Of a stretch of DNA of 19,006 bases, positions 8,201-14,581 are shown piece after piece (the stretch's first letter is position 1; each line of letters opens with the position of its first letter). The notes below the pieces were generated by a model. It saw only the letters and a list, made by a program, of their open reading frames with translations, was not told the DNA's origin and did not search any database. This stretch comes from JBFISM01 sp041608535. GTDB taxonomy: Bacteria > Actinomycetota > Acidimicrobiia > Spongiisociales > UBA5794. The position numbers and the translations under genes were made by a program. Location of the stretch: the NCBI GenBank assembly GCA_041608535.1, contig JBFISM010000068.1, positions 1-19,006 of the forward strand. Reading direction: 5' to 3'.

Positions 8201-9826
8201 GATGGCGTCGAGCGGAGGATTGGTCACCTGAGCGAACAGCTGCTTGAAGTAGTCGTACAACAGCCGGGGACGCTGCGAGAGCACGGCGAGCGGGGTGTCG
8301 GTGCCCATCGACCCGATCGCTTCCTTGCCGTGGAGCGCCATCGGACCGATGAGCAACTTCAGCTCCTCGTGGGTGTAGGCGAACAGCTGTTGTCGCTGTA
8401 CGACGGGTGTCGAGTCGCTGCGCGACGGGGTCCGTGGCACCACGTCATCAATGTGGAGCAGGCTGGCATCGAGCCACTGCTGATAGGGCTTGGCGGCGGC
8501 AAGCTCCGCTTTCAGCTCATCGTCGCGAACGATCCGTCCCTTCGTCGTATCGACCAGGAACATCTTGCCCGGCTGCAATCGGCCTTTCTCCACGATGCGT
8601 GCTTGCGGGAGGTCGACGACACCGACCTCCGACGCCATGACCACGACGTCCTCATCGGTCACCCAGTAACGCGAGGGCCGCAGACCATTGCGGTCGAGCA
8701 CCGCACCGATGAGCCGCCCGTCCGTGAATGCGATAGAGGCTGGACCATCCCACGGCTCCATGATCGATGCGTGATACTCGTAGAAGGCGCGCACTTCCGG
8801 CTTCATGTGCTGATGGTTCTCCCACGGCTCCGGGATCATCATCAGCACCGCATGGGGCAACGGGTACCCGCCCATGTACAGGAGCTCGAGCGCTTCGTCG
8901 AAACCGGCGGTGTCGCTGACACCGGGAGTGCAGATGGGAAAGAGCTTGCGCAGATCACCGGGGATCAGGTCGGAAGCCAGCGTGGTCTCGCGCGAGACCA
9001 TGAAGTTGCGGTTGCCCTGGATGGTGTTGATCTCCCCGTTGTGGGCGATGATCCGGTACGGATGCGCCAGCGGCCACATGGGGAATGTGTTCGTTGAGAA
9101 CCGAGAGTGGACGAGGGCGAGTGCCGTCTCCATGCGATCGTCGTGCAGATCTGGGTAGAACGCACTCACCTGAGGCGACGTGAGCATGCCCTTGTAGACG
9201 AAGGTTCGTCCGGAAAGGCTGGGGAAGTACACGCCGTCGTGCATGTCGGAGGCCCCCCCGATCGCCTCGTTGATCTCGGCGGCACCGGCGCCGAGCCGGA
9301 TCTCGTGTTCGATCCGCTTACGGAGGACGTAGCAGCGGCGCTCCAGCGCCATACCGGACACCCCGGGCGCAGCCACGAAGACCTGCCGGAACGTTGGCAT
9401 CGTGTGACGTGCCGCTTTCCCGAGCAGCGCCGGCTCGACGGGGACCTCTCGCCACCCCACCACGTCCATGCCTTCGTCGCGGACCAGATGCTCGATGGCG
9501 GCTACACCGGCATCCGCTTCCTCGGGCTCCTGCGGCAGGAACGCGATCCCGCTTGCATAGCTTCCCTCCGGGGGAATATCGAACGGCACGATGCTGCGAA
9601 AGAACTTGTCGGGGATCTGCAGCAGGATCCCGGCGCCGTCACCTGTCTCGGGATCGGCCCCGGCGGCACCGCGATGCTCCATGTTGCACAGCGCACCGAT
9701 TCCCAACTGGAGAATTCGGTGGCTACGCCGGCCTTTCATGTCGACCACGAAGCCGACGCCGCATGCGTCGTGTTCGAAGTCGGAGGGGTACAACGAGGCA
9801 GATGGACGCACCGCAGGGTCGCTCAA
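5225..9826 (-). CDS. gltB: Glutamate synthase [NADPH] large (alpha) subunit
   Basis: The large subunit hydrolyses glutamine and transfers the ammonia to 2-oxoglutarate at an FMN site. I chose the TTG at 9826 because AGGAGG lies 5 nt upstream, giving 1533 residues; a GTG at 9832 is the alternative. A short propeptide leads to the N-terminal nucleophile Cys22 in FEHDACGVGFVVD, followed by the class II glutamine amidotransferase domain (RFSTNTFPMWPLAHPYR, AHNGEINTIQGN). The central domain and FMN-binding synthase domain follow (NTGEGGEDPDRY, KPGEGGQLPGHKV, SGHDGGTGASPLTSLKHAG). The 3Fe-4S ligands are Cys1145, 1151 and 1156 in CIMMRVCHLDTCPVG. The C-terminal GXGXG helix domain includes GGRAIVLGGTGRNFAAGMSG. 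All domains are intact. A frame open further upstream to 9988 runs through the promoter and is not used. Confidence 0.97.
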   Translation of the reverse strand: MSDPAVRPSASLYPSDFEHDACGVGFVVDMKGRRSHRILQLGIGALCNMEHRGAAGADPETGDGAGILLQIPDKFFRSIVPFDIPPEGSYASGIAFLPQEPEEADAGVAAIEHLVRDEGMDVVGWREVPVEPALLGKAARHTMPTFRQVFVAAPGVSGMALERRCYVLRKRIEHEIRLGAGAAEINEAIGGASDMHDGVYFPSLSGRTFVYKGMLTSPQVSAFYPDLHDDRMETALALVHSRFSTNTFPMWPLAHPYRIIAHNGEINTIQGNRNFMVSRETTLASDLIPGDLRKLFPICTPGVSDTAGFDEALELLYMGGYPLPHAVLMMIPEPWENHQHMKPEVRAFYEYHASIMEPWDGPASIAFTDGRLIGAVLDRNGLRPSRYWVTDEDVVVMASEVGVVDLPQARIVEKGRLQPGKMFLVDTTKGRIVRDDELKAELAAAKPYQQWLDASLLHIDDVVPRTPSRSDSTPVVQRQQLFAYTHEELKLLIGPMALHGKEAIGSMGTDTPLAVLSQRPRLLYDYFKQLFAQVTNPPLDAIREELVTSLRTMMGPEGNLLAPDERSCSMIEMDTPIIDNVQLEQLLYMDEVPSVDGFTALLPALYPVADGARGLERALNGVFASADALIDQGASALVISDRGATRDMAPIPSLLATSAVHHHLIRTKQRNRVGLVVETGEAREVHHLCLLLGFGAATINPYLVFETLDAMVERGEYGLGELTKEQAHANYIKAAGLGILKVMSKMGISTVASYIGAQIFEAIGLGPELIDRYFTGTASRLGGIGLDVVAKEVATRHRIAFSDRPEERAHRSLDAGGDYQWRREGEYHLFNPETVFKLQHATRKGRYDIFKEYTKLVDDQSQRLGTLRGMFRFKTEQRTPVPIDEVEPVSAIVKRFSTGAMSYGSISQEAHETLAIAMNRIGGKSNTGEGGEDPDRYTPDANGDLRRSAIKQVASGRFGVTSEYLVNADDLQIKMAQGAKPGEGGQLPGHKVYPWIAKTRYSTPGVGLISPPPHHDIYSIEDIKQLIHDLKNANPDARVHVKLVAEIGVGTVAAGVAKAKSDVVLISGHDGGTGASPLTSLKHAGGPWELGLAETQQTLLLNELRDRIVVQVDGQLKTGRDVVIAALLGADEFGFATAPLVVSGCIMMRVCHLDTCPVGVATQNPDLRKKFTGQADFVVNFMEYIAEEVREHLAALGFRTLDEAIGRAELLDVSQAVNAWKAANLDLSPIFHVPELEPGALRHHATQQDHGLEHALDQTLIQLAEGALATGEKIKLELPIRNVNRSVGTMLGNRVTSRYGGAGLRDDTIVVDFIGSAGMSFGAFLPSGVTLRLEGDANDYVGKGLSGGRIVVYPPTLAPLIAEDNIIAGNVILYGATGGEVYIRGVVGERFCVRNSGAMAVVEGVGDHGCEYMTGGRAIVLGGTGRNFAAGMSGGIAYVLDEVGDFPTKVNMEMVDLDPLDGEDRAFLRTHVERHLTETGSAVAKRLLRDWDAALRSFVKVMPKDYKRVLEAARSAEERGEPVIDAIMAAAHG

Positions 9827-9951
9827 CTCCACCTCCTCCTCTCGAAGCCTCTCGCCAGCCGATGGCGAGCAGGGTACGACCCCTGCCGACGGACCTGCGC
9901 ATCGCGGGCTCTCCACCACCGCTTTATGCGCATATGCAGCAAGCGCTGCAT
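9823..9951 (-). CDS. Possible upstream ORF (leader peptide, 42 aa) before gltB
   Basis: An ATG at 9951 lies 9 nt after the -10 box, so it would sit at about +3 to +5 of the transcript. It opens 42 codons (MQRLLHMRIKRWWRARDAQV..., 13 arginines) ending at a TGA that overlaps the gltB TTG as TTGA. Such an arrangement would couple leader translation to gltB initiation. The start codon itself is within a 7-bp hairpin. GC-rich DNA readily leaves frames open and the composition is like a chance frame, so coding status is doubtful. Confidence 0.3.
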   Translation of the reverse strand: MQRLLHMRIKRWWRARDAQVRRQGSYPARHRLARGFERRRWS

Positions 9952-9955
9952 GGTC
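9827..9955 (-). promoter_or_regulatory. Structured 5' leader of gltB with three hairpins
   Basis: Between the predicted transcription start (about 9955) and the TTG there are ~125 nt with three compact perfect stems. The first is ATGCAGC-GCTT-GCTGCAT (9951-9934), the second GCAGGG-GTCGTA-CCCTGC (9886-9869), and the third CTCGCCA-TCGGC-TGGCGAG (9869-9851). The second and third are directly adjacent, sharing one base. The third ends about 11 nt before the AGGAGG region. This suggests regulation of gltB translation or elongation. It does not match any riboswitch I can recognise by eye. Confidence 0.45.
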
Positions 9956-9960
9956 CCAGG

Positions 9961-9988
9961 AGTGTAGGCATGGCGGGGGTGGGGTCAA
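9961..9988 (-). promoter_or_regulatory. gltB promoter (-35 TTGACC, -10 TACACT)
   Basis: On the minus strand TTGACC (9988-9983) and TACACT (9966-9961) are separated by 16 bp, close to the sigma-70-type consensus. It is divergent from, and close to, the start of the gene at 10021. This placement also argues that the upstream in-frame TTG at 9988 is not the gltB start. Confidence 0.6.
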
Positions 9989-10008
9989 ACCTCTCGGCGC
10001 CCGATCGG

Positions 10009-10014
10009 TAGAGT
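10009..10014 (+). promoter_or_regulatory. -10 box TAGAGT, probable leaderless start
   Basis: TAGAGT ends 6 nt before the ATG at 10021, and no ribosome-binding sequence is visible. The spacing fits a leaderless mRNA. Confidence 0.45.
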
Positions 10015-10020
10015 CGCACC

Positions 10021-10470
10021 ATGCCGGTGATCGTCGTTGGTGCGGATACGCCTGGGGGTGCCGCAGTGCTCGATGCGCTCCTCCCTCGCCAGGGCGAGGT
10101 GCGAGCGTTCGTCACCGACCCGGCAGTCGGCGCCGCTCTCAAGCAACGCAAGGTCAAGGTCGCGATCGGCGATGTCTCCGACGGTTCCCACGTGGGTGGG
10201 GCGGCTTTGCGGTCGTTCTGTGCCATCGCCGTCACCGAGGCGACACACGACGAGCGGGAGCGCTCGTTTGCGTCGTCGCCTCCTGCGGTGATCGCAGCCT
10301 GGGCCGAGGGATTGCGCGATGCGGGGGTGCGTCGTGTGATCGTGCTCGATGACGGTGCGGCCGACATAACGCCGCTGCTGACGGCCGCAGCTGAAGCCGG
10401 CGTCGTGAGCGCAGCAACACCGGATGCAGCGCAGGTCGTTGCCGATCTGGAGGCGGCCGCCGAGCTGTGA
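10021..10470 (+). CDS. Short Rossmann-like NAD(P)-binding protein, function unknown
   Basis: The 149-residue product begins MPVIVVGADTPGGAAVLDAL, a beta strand and glycine-rich turn like that of atypical short-chain dehydrogenases and NmrA-like proteins. A basic stretch with acidic end follows (LKQRKVKVAIGDVSD), as does GVRRVIVLDDG near residue 100. It is much shorter than full NmrA-type proteins (250 or more residues), and the active-site YxxxK motif of catalytic SDRs is absent. It may therefore be a nucleotide-binding remnant or a sensor. It is divergent from gltB with a compact shared promoter region and convergent with the membrane protein gene ending at 10514. The Rossmann call is moderate; no activity is claimed. 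Confidence 0.6.
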   Translation: MPVIVVGADTPGGAAVLDALLPRQGEVRAFVTDPAVGAALKQRKVKVAIGDVSDGSHVGGAALRSFCAIAVTEATHDERERSFASSPPAVIAAWAEGLRDAGVRRVIVLDDGAADITPLLTAAAEAGVVSAATPDAAQVVADLEAAAEL

Positions 10471-10513
10471 GCCGGACTCGACGTCGGGTATCCGCAGAAC
10501 GCGGCCCCGGGTC

Positions 10514-11563
10514 TCACGTCTCGGACGATGCCGCGCCTCCGTCACTCGGCACGGGGGCTTCGTCGCCTTCGATGATCCACACCGGCAGGGTCGAGCCGTG
10601 CTTGCGCACCTCCCACCAGAGCACATTCGTATCCCGGATGGCTGCCTCGTGACGAGCTGCGTCCATGGCGTCGTCGAGTGTTTCGTGGCGACCGATCTCG
10701 CGGTCGGCAACGGCTCCGTCACGGTCTCTCGCCAGAGCCACGACCACGAAGCCCTCTCCCGGCTCCAGACGGCGGGTGCGCACGGCGACCGCACTCCTGC
10801 GCGCCGCATCCCGGTCCGGCAGCTGGGTGGCAGTACGCAGATGCAGACTCGACAACCGCTCCTGCTGTTGTGCCGGGGCTGGCTGCAAACGCCTGAGATA
10901 GCGAATGCCAAACCAGCCGAGAAGCAGCACCGCGACCACACCGAGCACGAACCACAACCCGAGGCGAGGACCTTCGATGGGTTCGAGGGAAACGGCAACC
11001 GGTGCAGTTGCTGCACCGGGCTCCTCCACCGACGTGGTCGCCGGCGCCGCCGTGGTAGCCGGGGGCTGGGTGGTGGCCGGCGCTCGTGAGGTGCTCGGCG
11101 TGGTTGGTGCGGGTGACGCCTGCACCACGATCTCCCCGAGCTCGACGATTCCCAGCGCCGTTGACTCGACAGTCGCCGTGTACCGCCCCGGAACAGTCTC
11201 GGGCGGAATCAGCACCACTGCGTTGACCACACCGGCGTCGTCGACGGGAAGCGTGGCTATACAGCCACTGGCGGACAGGGCAAGACACACCTCGGGATCG
11301 ATGTCGGTGCCGGCAAACCGGAGGTCGATCGCGATCGTCTCTCCGGGTGCGACCTCGGGTTCGAGTGCAGCGGCAGCTCCCAGCATCATGGCGAAGAGGT
11401 CATCCTCGGTTGGGATGGGGATCGTCAGCACCGGGCCACCACGGTTCGGCTCGGGTGGCGGCTCCTCGTCGGCGGCCGATGCCACGCCGAGCGCGGCGAC
11501 GCTCCAGATGGTCACTCCGACCAGACCGAACCCGCAGCGCCGCAGAGACCGCCTCCGGGTCAT
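10514..11563 (-). CDS. Secreted/anchored single-pass membrane protein, sortase-linked
   Basis: No known family is recognised in this 349-residue protein. It has an N-terminal signal (RRRSLRRC then hydrophobic 11-30, ending VASA-ADEE), an extracellular region of about residues 31-150 with Cys93 and Cys101 that could form a disulfide, and a Pro/Thr/Ala-rich linker (150-190) like cell-wall-spanning stalks. A transmembrane helix follows (about 200-220, LGLWFVLGVVAVLLLGWFGI), then RYLRR and a cytoplasmic domain of about 125 residues. The extracellular part has the look of a beta-sandwich (LEPEVAPGETIAIDLRF, VPGRYTATVES). Its ATG overlaps the stop of the sortase gene as ATGA, so it is translationally coupled as the third gene of the cluster. 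Confidence 0.7.
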   Translation of the reverse strand: MTRRRSLRRCGFGLVGVTIWSVAALGVASAADEEPPPEPNRGGPVLTIPIPTEDDLFAMMLGAAAALEPEVAPGETIAIDLRFAGTDIDPEVCLALSASGCIATLPVDDAGVVNAVVLIPPETVPGRYTATVESTALGIVELGEIVVQASPAPTTPSTSRAPATTQPPATTAAPATTSVEEPGAATAPVAVSLEPIEGPRLGLWFVLGVVAVLLLGWFGIRYLRRLQPAPAQQQERLSSLHLRTATQLPDRDAARRSAVAVRTRRLEPGEGFVVVALARDRDGAVADREIGRHETLDDAMDAARHEAAIRDTNVLWWEVRKHGSTLPVWIIEGDEAPVPSDGGAASSET

Positions 11564-12324
11564 GACGCACGCCCACTCGTCAGTGGAGCAGCGCGAACCA
11601 CCACGTTGCTGTCGTACCGCCCCAGCGCTGGATTGAAGCCGCCACCGCAGGTGACCAGGGTCAGGGTGGCCGAGCCGGTCCGATCGAAGATCCTTGCGGT
11701 GTCGAGTTCCTCCTTGCGGTACCGATTCGACTCGATCACCTCGAAATCACGAGCCGCACCGTCGGCGAATGTCACGGTCACCACATCACCGGGGGCGAGT
11801 GTGTGCAACTCGAAGAACACACCTGGTCCCAATCCGGCCATGTCGACATGTGCGGCGAGCACGGCGGATCCGGGTTCGCCGGGGGATGGACCGAACTCGT
11901 ACCAGGCGACCTCGTCGACTCCGTCGGGCACAGCCATCGCCCCGTCGCCGCCTGCACGTGCCGGGACCACAGGAGCGGCGACATCCAGCGCACCGATCCT
12001 GAGGCCGACAGGCGCCGGAGACCGCTCGATGATGCGATCCTGGATCCGTGCCGATGAGAAAGACAGCAGGCCATCACCATCGAAACGAACTGCGGCGCCG
12101 GCTTGGGTGTCCTCCAGCTCCGCCTCATCTGCCGTCGCCCGGCCGGCCGGAGGGACCGCAGCCGTCGCCGCAGCGCGTGCCGAGCCTGGCGCCACCTCGA
12201 TAGATGCCGTCGCTCCATCGGCGGGCGCCGGTGGGGCTGTGCCTGGAGACGTGGACGACGTCATGGCCACACCGACGAGCGCCGCCACGGCGATTGCCCC
12301 CACCCTGACGATCCGGCGCACCAT
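11560..12324 (-). CDS. Class F-like sortase
   Basis: Sortases are membrane-anchored cysteine transpeptidases that cleave a C-terminal sorting signal and attach the protein to the wall. The 254-residue product has an N-terminal hydrophobic anchor (about 5-22), a variable Ala/Pro-rich linker, and a catalytic domain from about residue 105 (PVGLRIGALDVAAPVVP). The catalytic triad is visible as His159 in SAVLAAHVDMAG, Cys226 in LTLVTCGGGFN, and Arg236 in ALGRYDSNVV. I chose the ATG at 12324, which has GGAAGG about 8 nt upstream; an open frame further upstream (to 12432) lacks this and would overlap the preceding gene. It begins 23 bp after the DUF4397 gene and overlaps the next gene by 4 nt. Assignment to class F rests on the short form and actinobacterial DUF4397 context. 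Confidence 0.88.
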   Translation of the reverse strand: MVRRIVRVGAIAVAALVGVAMTSSTSPGTAPPAPADGATASIEVAPGSARAAATAAVPPAGRATADEAELEDTQAGAAVRFDGDGLLSFSSARIQDRIIERSPAPVGLRIGALDVAAPVVPARAGGDGAMAVPDGVDEVAWYEFGPSPGEPGSAVLAAHVDMAGLGPGVFFELHTLAPGDVVTVTFADGAARDFEVIESNRYRKEELDTARIFDRTGSATLTLVTCGGGFNPALGRYDSNVVVRAAPLTSGRAS

Positions 12325-12347
12325 GTCCCGGCCCTTCCGACTTCCCC

Positions 12348-13175
12348 TCAGTCCCCGGTGTCCCGCCTCATCGCACTGTGCAGCCCGACCGCAATCACCG
12401 CCAGCGCCACACCGAGCAGCGCGAACCGCCACAGAGGCGGCTGGGCCGCGGCGGCGGCATGCCCGCCCGTCCCCGTCTCGATCGCCGCAGGCGCCGTTTC
12501 GATCCCGGCGACCGTTTGTACGGCGAGATCCAAGACGTTCTCGTCTGCCGTGCTGATCGCATACACGATCGTGAGCTCGCCCTCGAGGAGTTCGACGTCC
12601 GACGTGACCAGCGGATCGCCGCCCTCGCTCGGTGCGACAGACAGCTCGACCGTCCCTGCCGGGAGCGTCGCCGTGACCTCGTCGCTCGTCTCCAGGCCGC
12701 CGGCAACGAGCTCGCCATCGGCGAACACATCGACCGGCCCGCCGGCCGAGGTCTGACGGAACACAAAACGGCCGTGCCCCATTGGTACGCCGGAGATGTC
12801 GTTCAGGTACAGCGACAGCACCGGTGTGCCCGCACCCACGAGCTGCGCCACGAGTGCGAAGTTGCCCGGCTCAGTGAGTTCGAGGACCTGGCTGACCGCC
12901 GGTGTGGCCGATGACGGATCGGAACCGGCCGGGAAGATCTCGATGAGCAGCTCCCCGGGCGGCACGACGAAGGGGTCGGTCTTCATCATCTTGGTGAAGC
13001 CCTCGATGGCGAGCTCGCCATTGAGGTACACATCCGCCGGAAAGTCGTTCTCACCGGGGATCGCGTGTAGTGCCGTCAGCACGATCTCGTTCTCCGGATC
13101 CTGCGCCCCCGCGGGTACTGCGAGCAACATCGAGAACAGCACCACCGAGCACAGCCCGGCCCAAAAACGCATCAT
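12348..13175 (-). CDS. DUF4397-domain surface protein
   Basis: The 275-residue product has a signal peptide (1-24, ...LLAVPAGAQ) followed by two related halves typical of DUF4397. The first is TALHAIPGENDFPADVYLNG (34-53) with VPPGELLIEIFPAG (71-84), and the second is GGPVDVFADGELVAGGL (145-161) with LPAGTVELSVAPSEG (171-185). The C-terminus carries a hydrophobic helix (about 248-266) ending in MRRDTGD. Hydrophobic helix plus basic tail resembles a sorting signal, but no clear LPxTG or LAxTG motif precedes it, although ETGTGG lies at 233-238. The ATG at 13175 has AAGGTGG 8 nt upstream. DUF4397 genes commonly neighbour class F sortases in actinobacteria (from my recollection of the families), so this is the likely sortase substrate or partner. 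Confidence 0.83.
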   Translation of the reverse strand: MMRFWAGLCSVVLFSMLLAVPAGAQDPENEIVLTALHAIPGENDFPADVYLNGELAIEGFTKMMKTDPFVVPPGELLIEIFPAGSDPSSATPAVSQVLELTEPGNFALVAQLVGAGTPVLSLYLNDISGVPMGHGRFVFRQTSAGGPVDVFADGELVAGGLETSDEVTATLPAGTVELSVAPSEGGDPLVTSDVELLEGELTIVYAISTADENVLDLAVQTVAGIETAPAAIETGTGGHAAAAAQPPLWRFALLGVALAVIAVGLHSAMRRDTGD

Positions 13176-13206
13176 TTTGCGTTCCACCTTCCCCCAGTTT
13201 CGATTC

Positions 13207-13233
13207 ACCACCTAGGTGGTCGCTCTGAGTATA
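13207..13233 (-). promoter_or_regulatory. DUF4397-sortase promoter with a perfect palindrome at +1
   Basis: On the minus strand a TATACT -10 box (13233-13228) is followed 7 nt later by ACCACCTAGGTGGT (13220-13207), a perfect 14-bp palindrome. It would span roughly +1 to +14, a typical repressor operator position. No clear -35 is seen. The bound regulator is unknown. Confidence 0.45.
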
Positions 13234-13262
13234 CGGACGGGCTGCGACGCAGACCTGCGCCG

Positions 13263-14472
13263 TCAGAAGACCTCGAGAGCGTGAGGCAATACCTCCGCCC
13301 GGAACAGGCGGTCGAGCAGCCTCACCTTCTCGGGCGTTCCCGTGATGCGACCCGCCCGGGCGTGGCGCCGCGCTCGTATGCCACCCAGGTATATCGAGCC
13401 GAGCACACCGACCGAGAGCTCGACATCGGCGTCGCCCCGAGTCGTGCGACACTCGGCCGCCCCATCCTCGACTTCCAGCCGCAGCACCGACCGAACCTCG
13501 CCATCGGTCACCGCCACGACCAAGACGCCGTCATGCTCGTAGGCACGTGCCTGCAGCATCCGTGGTACGTCGAGAAGGCGGAGCCAGAGCGTGTCGAACG
13601 GCTTACGCATGATGCCGCGCGGGTTGTCGACGACGTCGAGCAGCGGATCGTCCAGCGGTGCGTTCCAGTACTCGACGCTGGGGAACAGATCCACGTTGAG
13701 CAGGAAGCCCCACAGAGCAAGGCGGGCGACATCATCGGCCGTCACCAGCTCGATGACGTCGACCGTGCCCGACGGTACGAAACCCTCCCACTTCTGCTTC
13801 TGCCGGTACATCACATATCCCGTCACCTCATCGTCGATGACCGCTACCACCACCCGCTTGGCGGAGGCTCCGTCCCGGAAGCGCTCGGGATCGTGCAGGG
13901 TGCGGCTGTCCCACCACGACCGAGAGCGTGCGAAATGCCCGGGCACTTCGGGCAAGATCCGGTCGTACACCTCCGGGAGCACTTTCCCGAACTCGTCGGC
14001 CGGGAGTGGACGTACGATGACATGCGGCGTTGCCGGGAGCTGCACGCTGACTGCGTCGATGCGCAATTCCTGGCCCTCTGCAGCCACGCCGTACCCAAAC
14101 CGCCCGTAGATCTTCGCCTCGGAAGCCCACAACCCGGCCAGCGGCTGACCGCGCTCTCTCGCCTGGTCGAGATGCATGCCCATCATCTGGCTGAGCACTC
14201 CACGCCTGCGGTATGCGGGATGAAACGGTGACCACCGTCGGCCCCGCCATGGGAACCATGCCTCCCGGCACCGTCAGCTCGAGGTCGAATGAGCCAAACG
14301 TGCCGACGATCTGGCTGCCGTCGAATGCAGCCAGACATGTCTCGATGGGGAACACCGCACGGAATCGCTCGGCTTCACCATCGTCGTCGATCGCATCGAA
14401 TCCAAAACCCGCGGCGAAGGCTTGCCGAAATTCGTCGACCTCGCCGTCGTCGATGAACCGAATCTCGACCAT
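13263..14472 (-). pseudogene. Eis-family GNAT acetyltransferase, single-base frameshift
   Basis: The Eis family acetylates amines such as aminoglycosides or protein lysines using acetyl-CoA. Two overlapping frames carry one protein. The first part (84 codons from the ATG at 14472) has CLAAFDGSQIVGTFGSFDLE and LTVPGGMVPMAGPTVVTVS. The second part continues as PAYRRRGVLSQMMGMHLDQA, then GLWASEAKIYGRFGYG, and ends LLDRLFRAEVLPHALEVF at 13263. Removing one base near 14220 (minus strand TCA-T-CCC) gives a continuous protein of 402 residues, close to the Eis length. The break falls right before the acetyl-CoA-binding motif (RRRGV), so an unshifted product would be inactive. The rest is undamaged, so this may be a recent mutation, a sequencing error, or programmed shifting. 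It is divergent from the LLM gene. Confidence 0.85.
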
Positions 14473-14478
14473 GCAAGA

Positions 14479-14484
14479 AAGCTA
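14479..14484 (-). promoter_or_regulatory. -10 box TAGCTT, probable leaderless start of the Eis-like gene
   Basis: TAGCTT (14484-14479 on the minus strand) ends 6 nt before the ATG at 14472. No Shine-Dalgarno sequence is visible. Confidence 0.42.
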
Positions 14485-14526
14485 GCCGTGCCGGAACGCG
14501 ACTGCGGATGCCGGCAAGCGCCCCGC

Positions 14527-14576
14527 TAGTGTGACCGCTCCGGCTGGCTTCCAACCGCAAGCACCGTATCGAGGAG
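14527..14576 (+). promoter_or_regulatory. Candidate -10 (TAGTGT) and ribosome site of the LLM gene
   Basis: TAGTGT (14527-14532) could be a -10 box giving a leader of about 43 nt. GAGGAG (14571-14576) lies 5 nt before the TTG at 14582 and decides that start. No convincing -35 is visible, so the promoter part is weaker than the ribosome site. Confidence 0.4.
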
Positions 14577-14581
14577 ATCTC

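Noticed and set aside
7307..9097. Long open frame (596 codons) on the plus strand opposite gltB
   Set aside because: It is antisense to the strongly conserved gltB coding sequence; its composition (His/Arg/Asp-rich, no motifs) is that of a GC-driven shadow frame.
9827..9988. N-terminal extension of GltB by 54 codons from a TTG at 9988
   Set aside because: It would translate the -35/-10 promoter and leader hairpins, and GltB normally has only a short propeptide before the catalytic cysteine; AGGAGG supports 9826.
12325..12432. Longer sortase start at 12432
   Set aside because: It would overlap the end of the DUF4397 gene by 85 nt and adds a Gly/Arg-rich non-signal sequence; the ATG at 12324 has a ribosome site followed directly by the membrane anchor.
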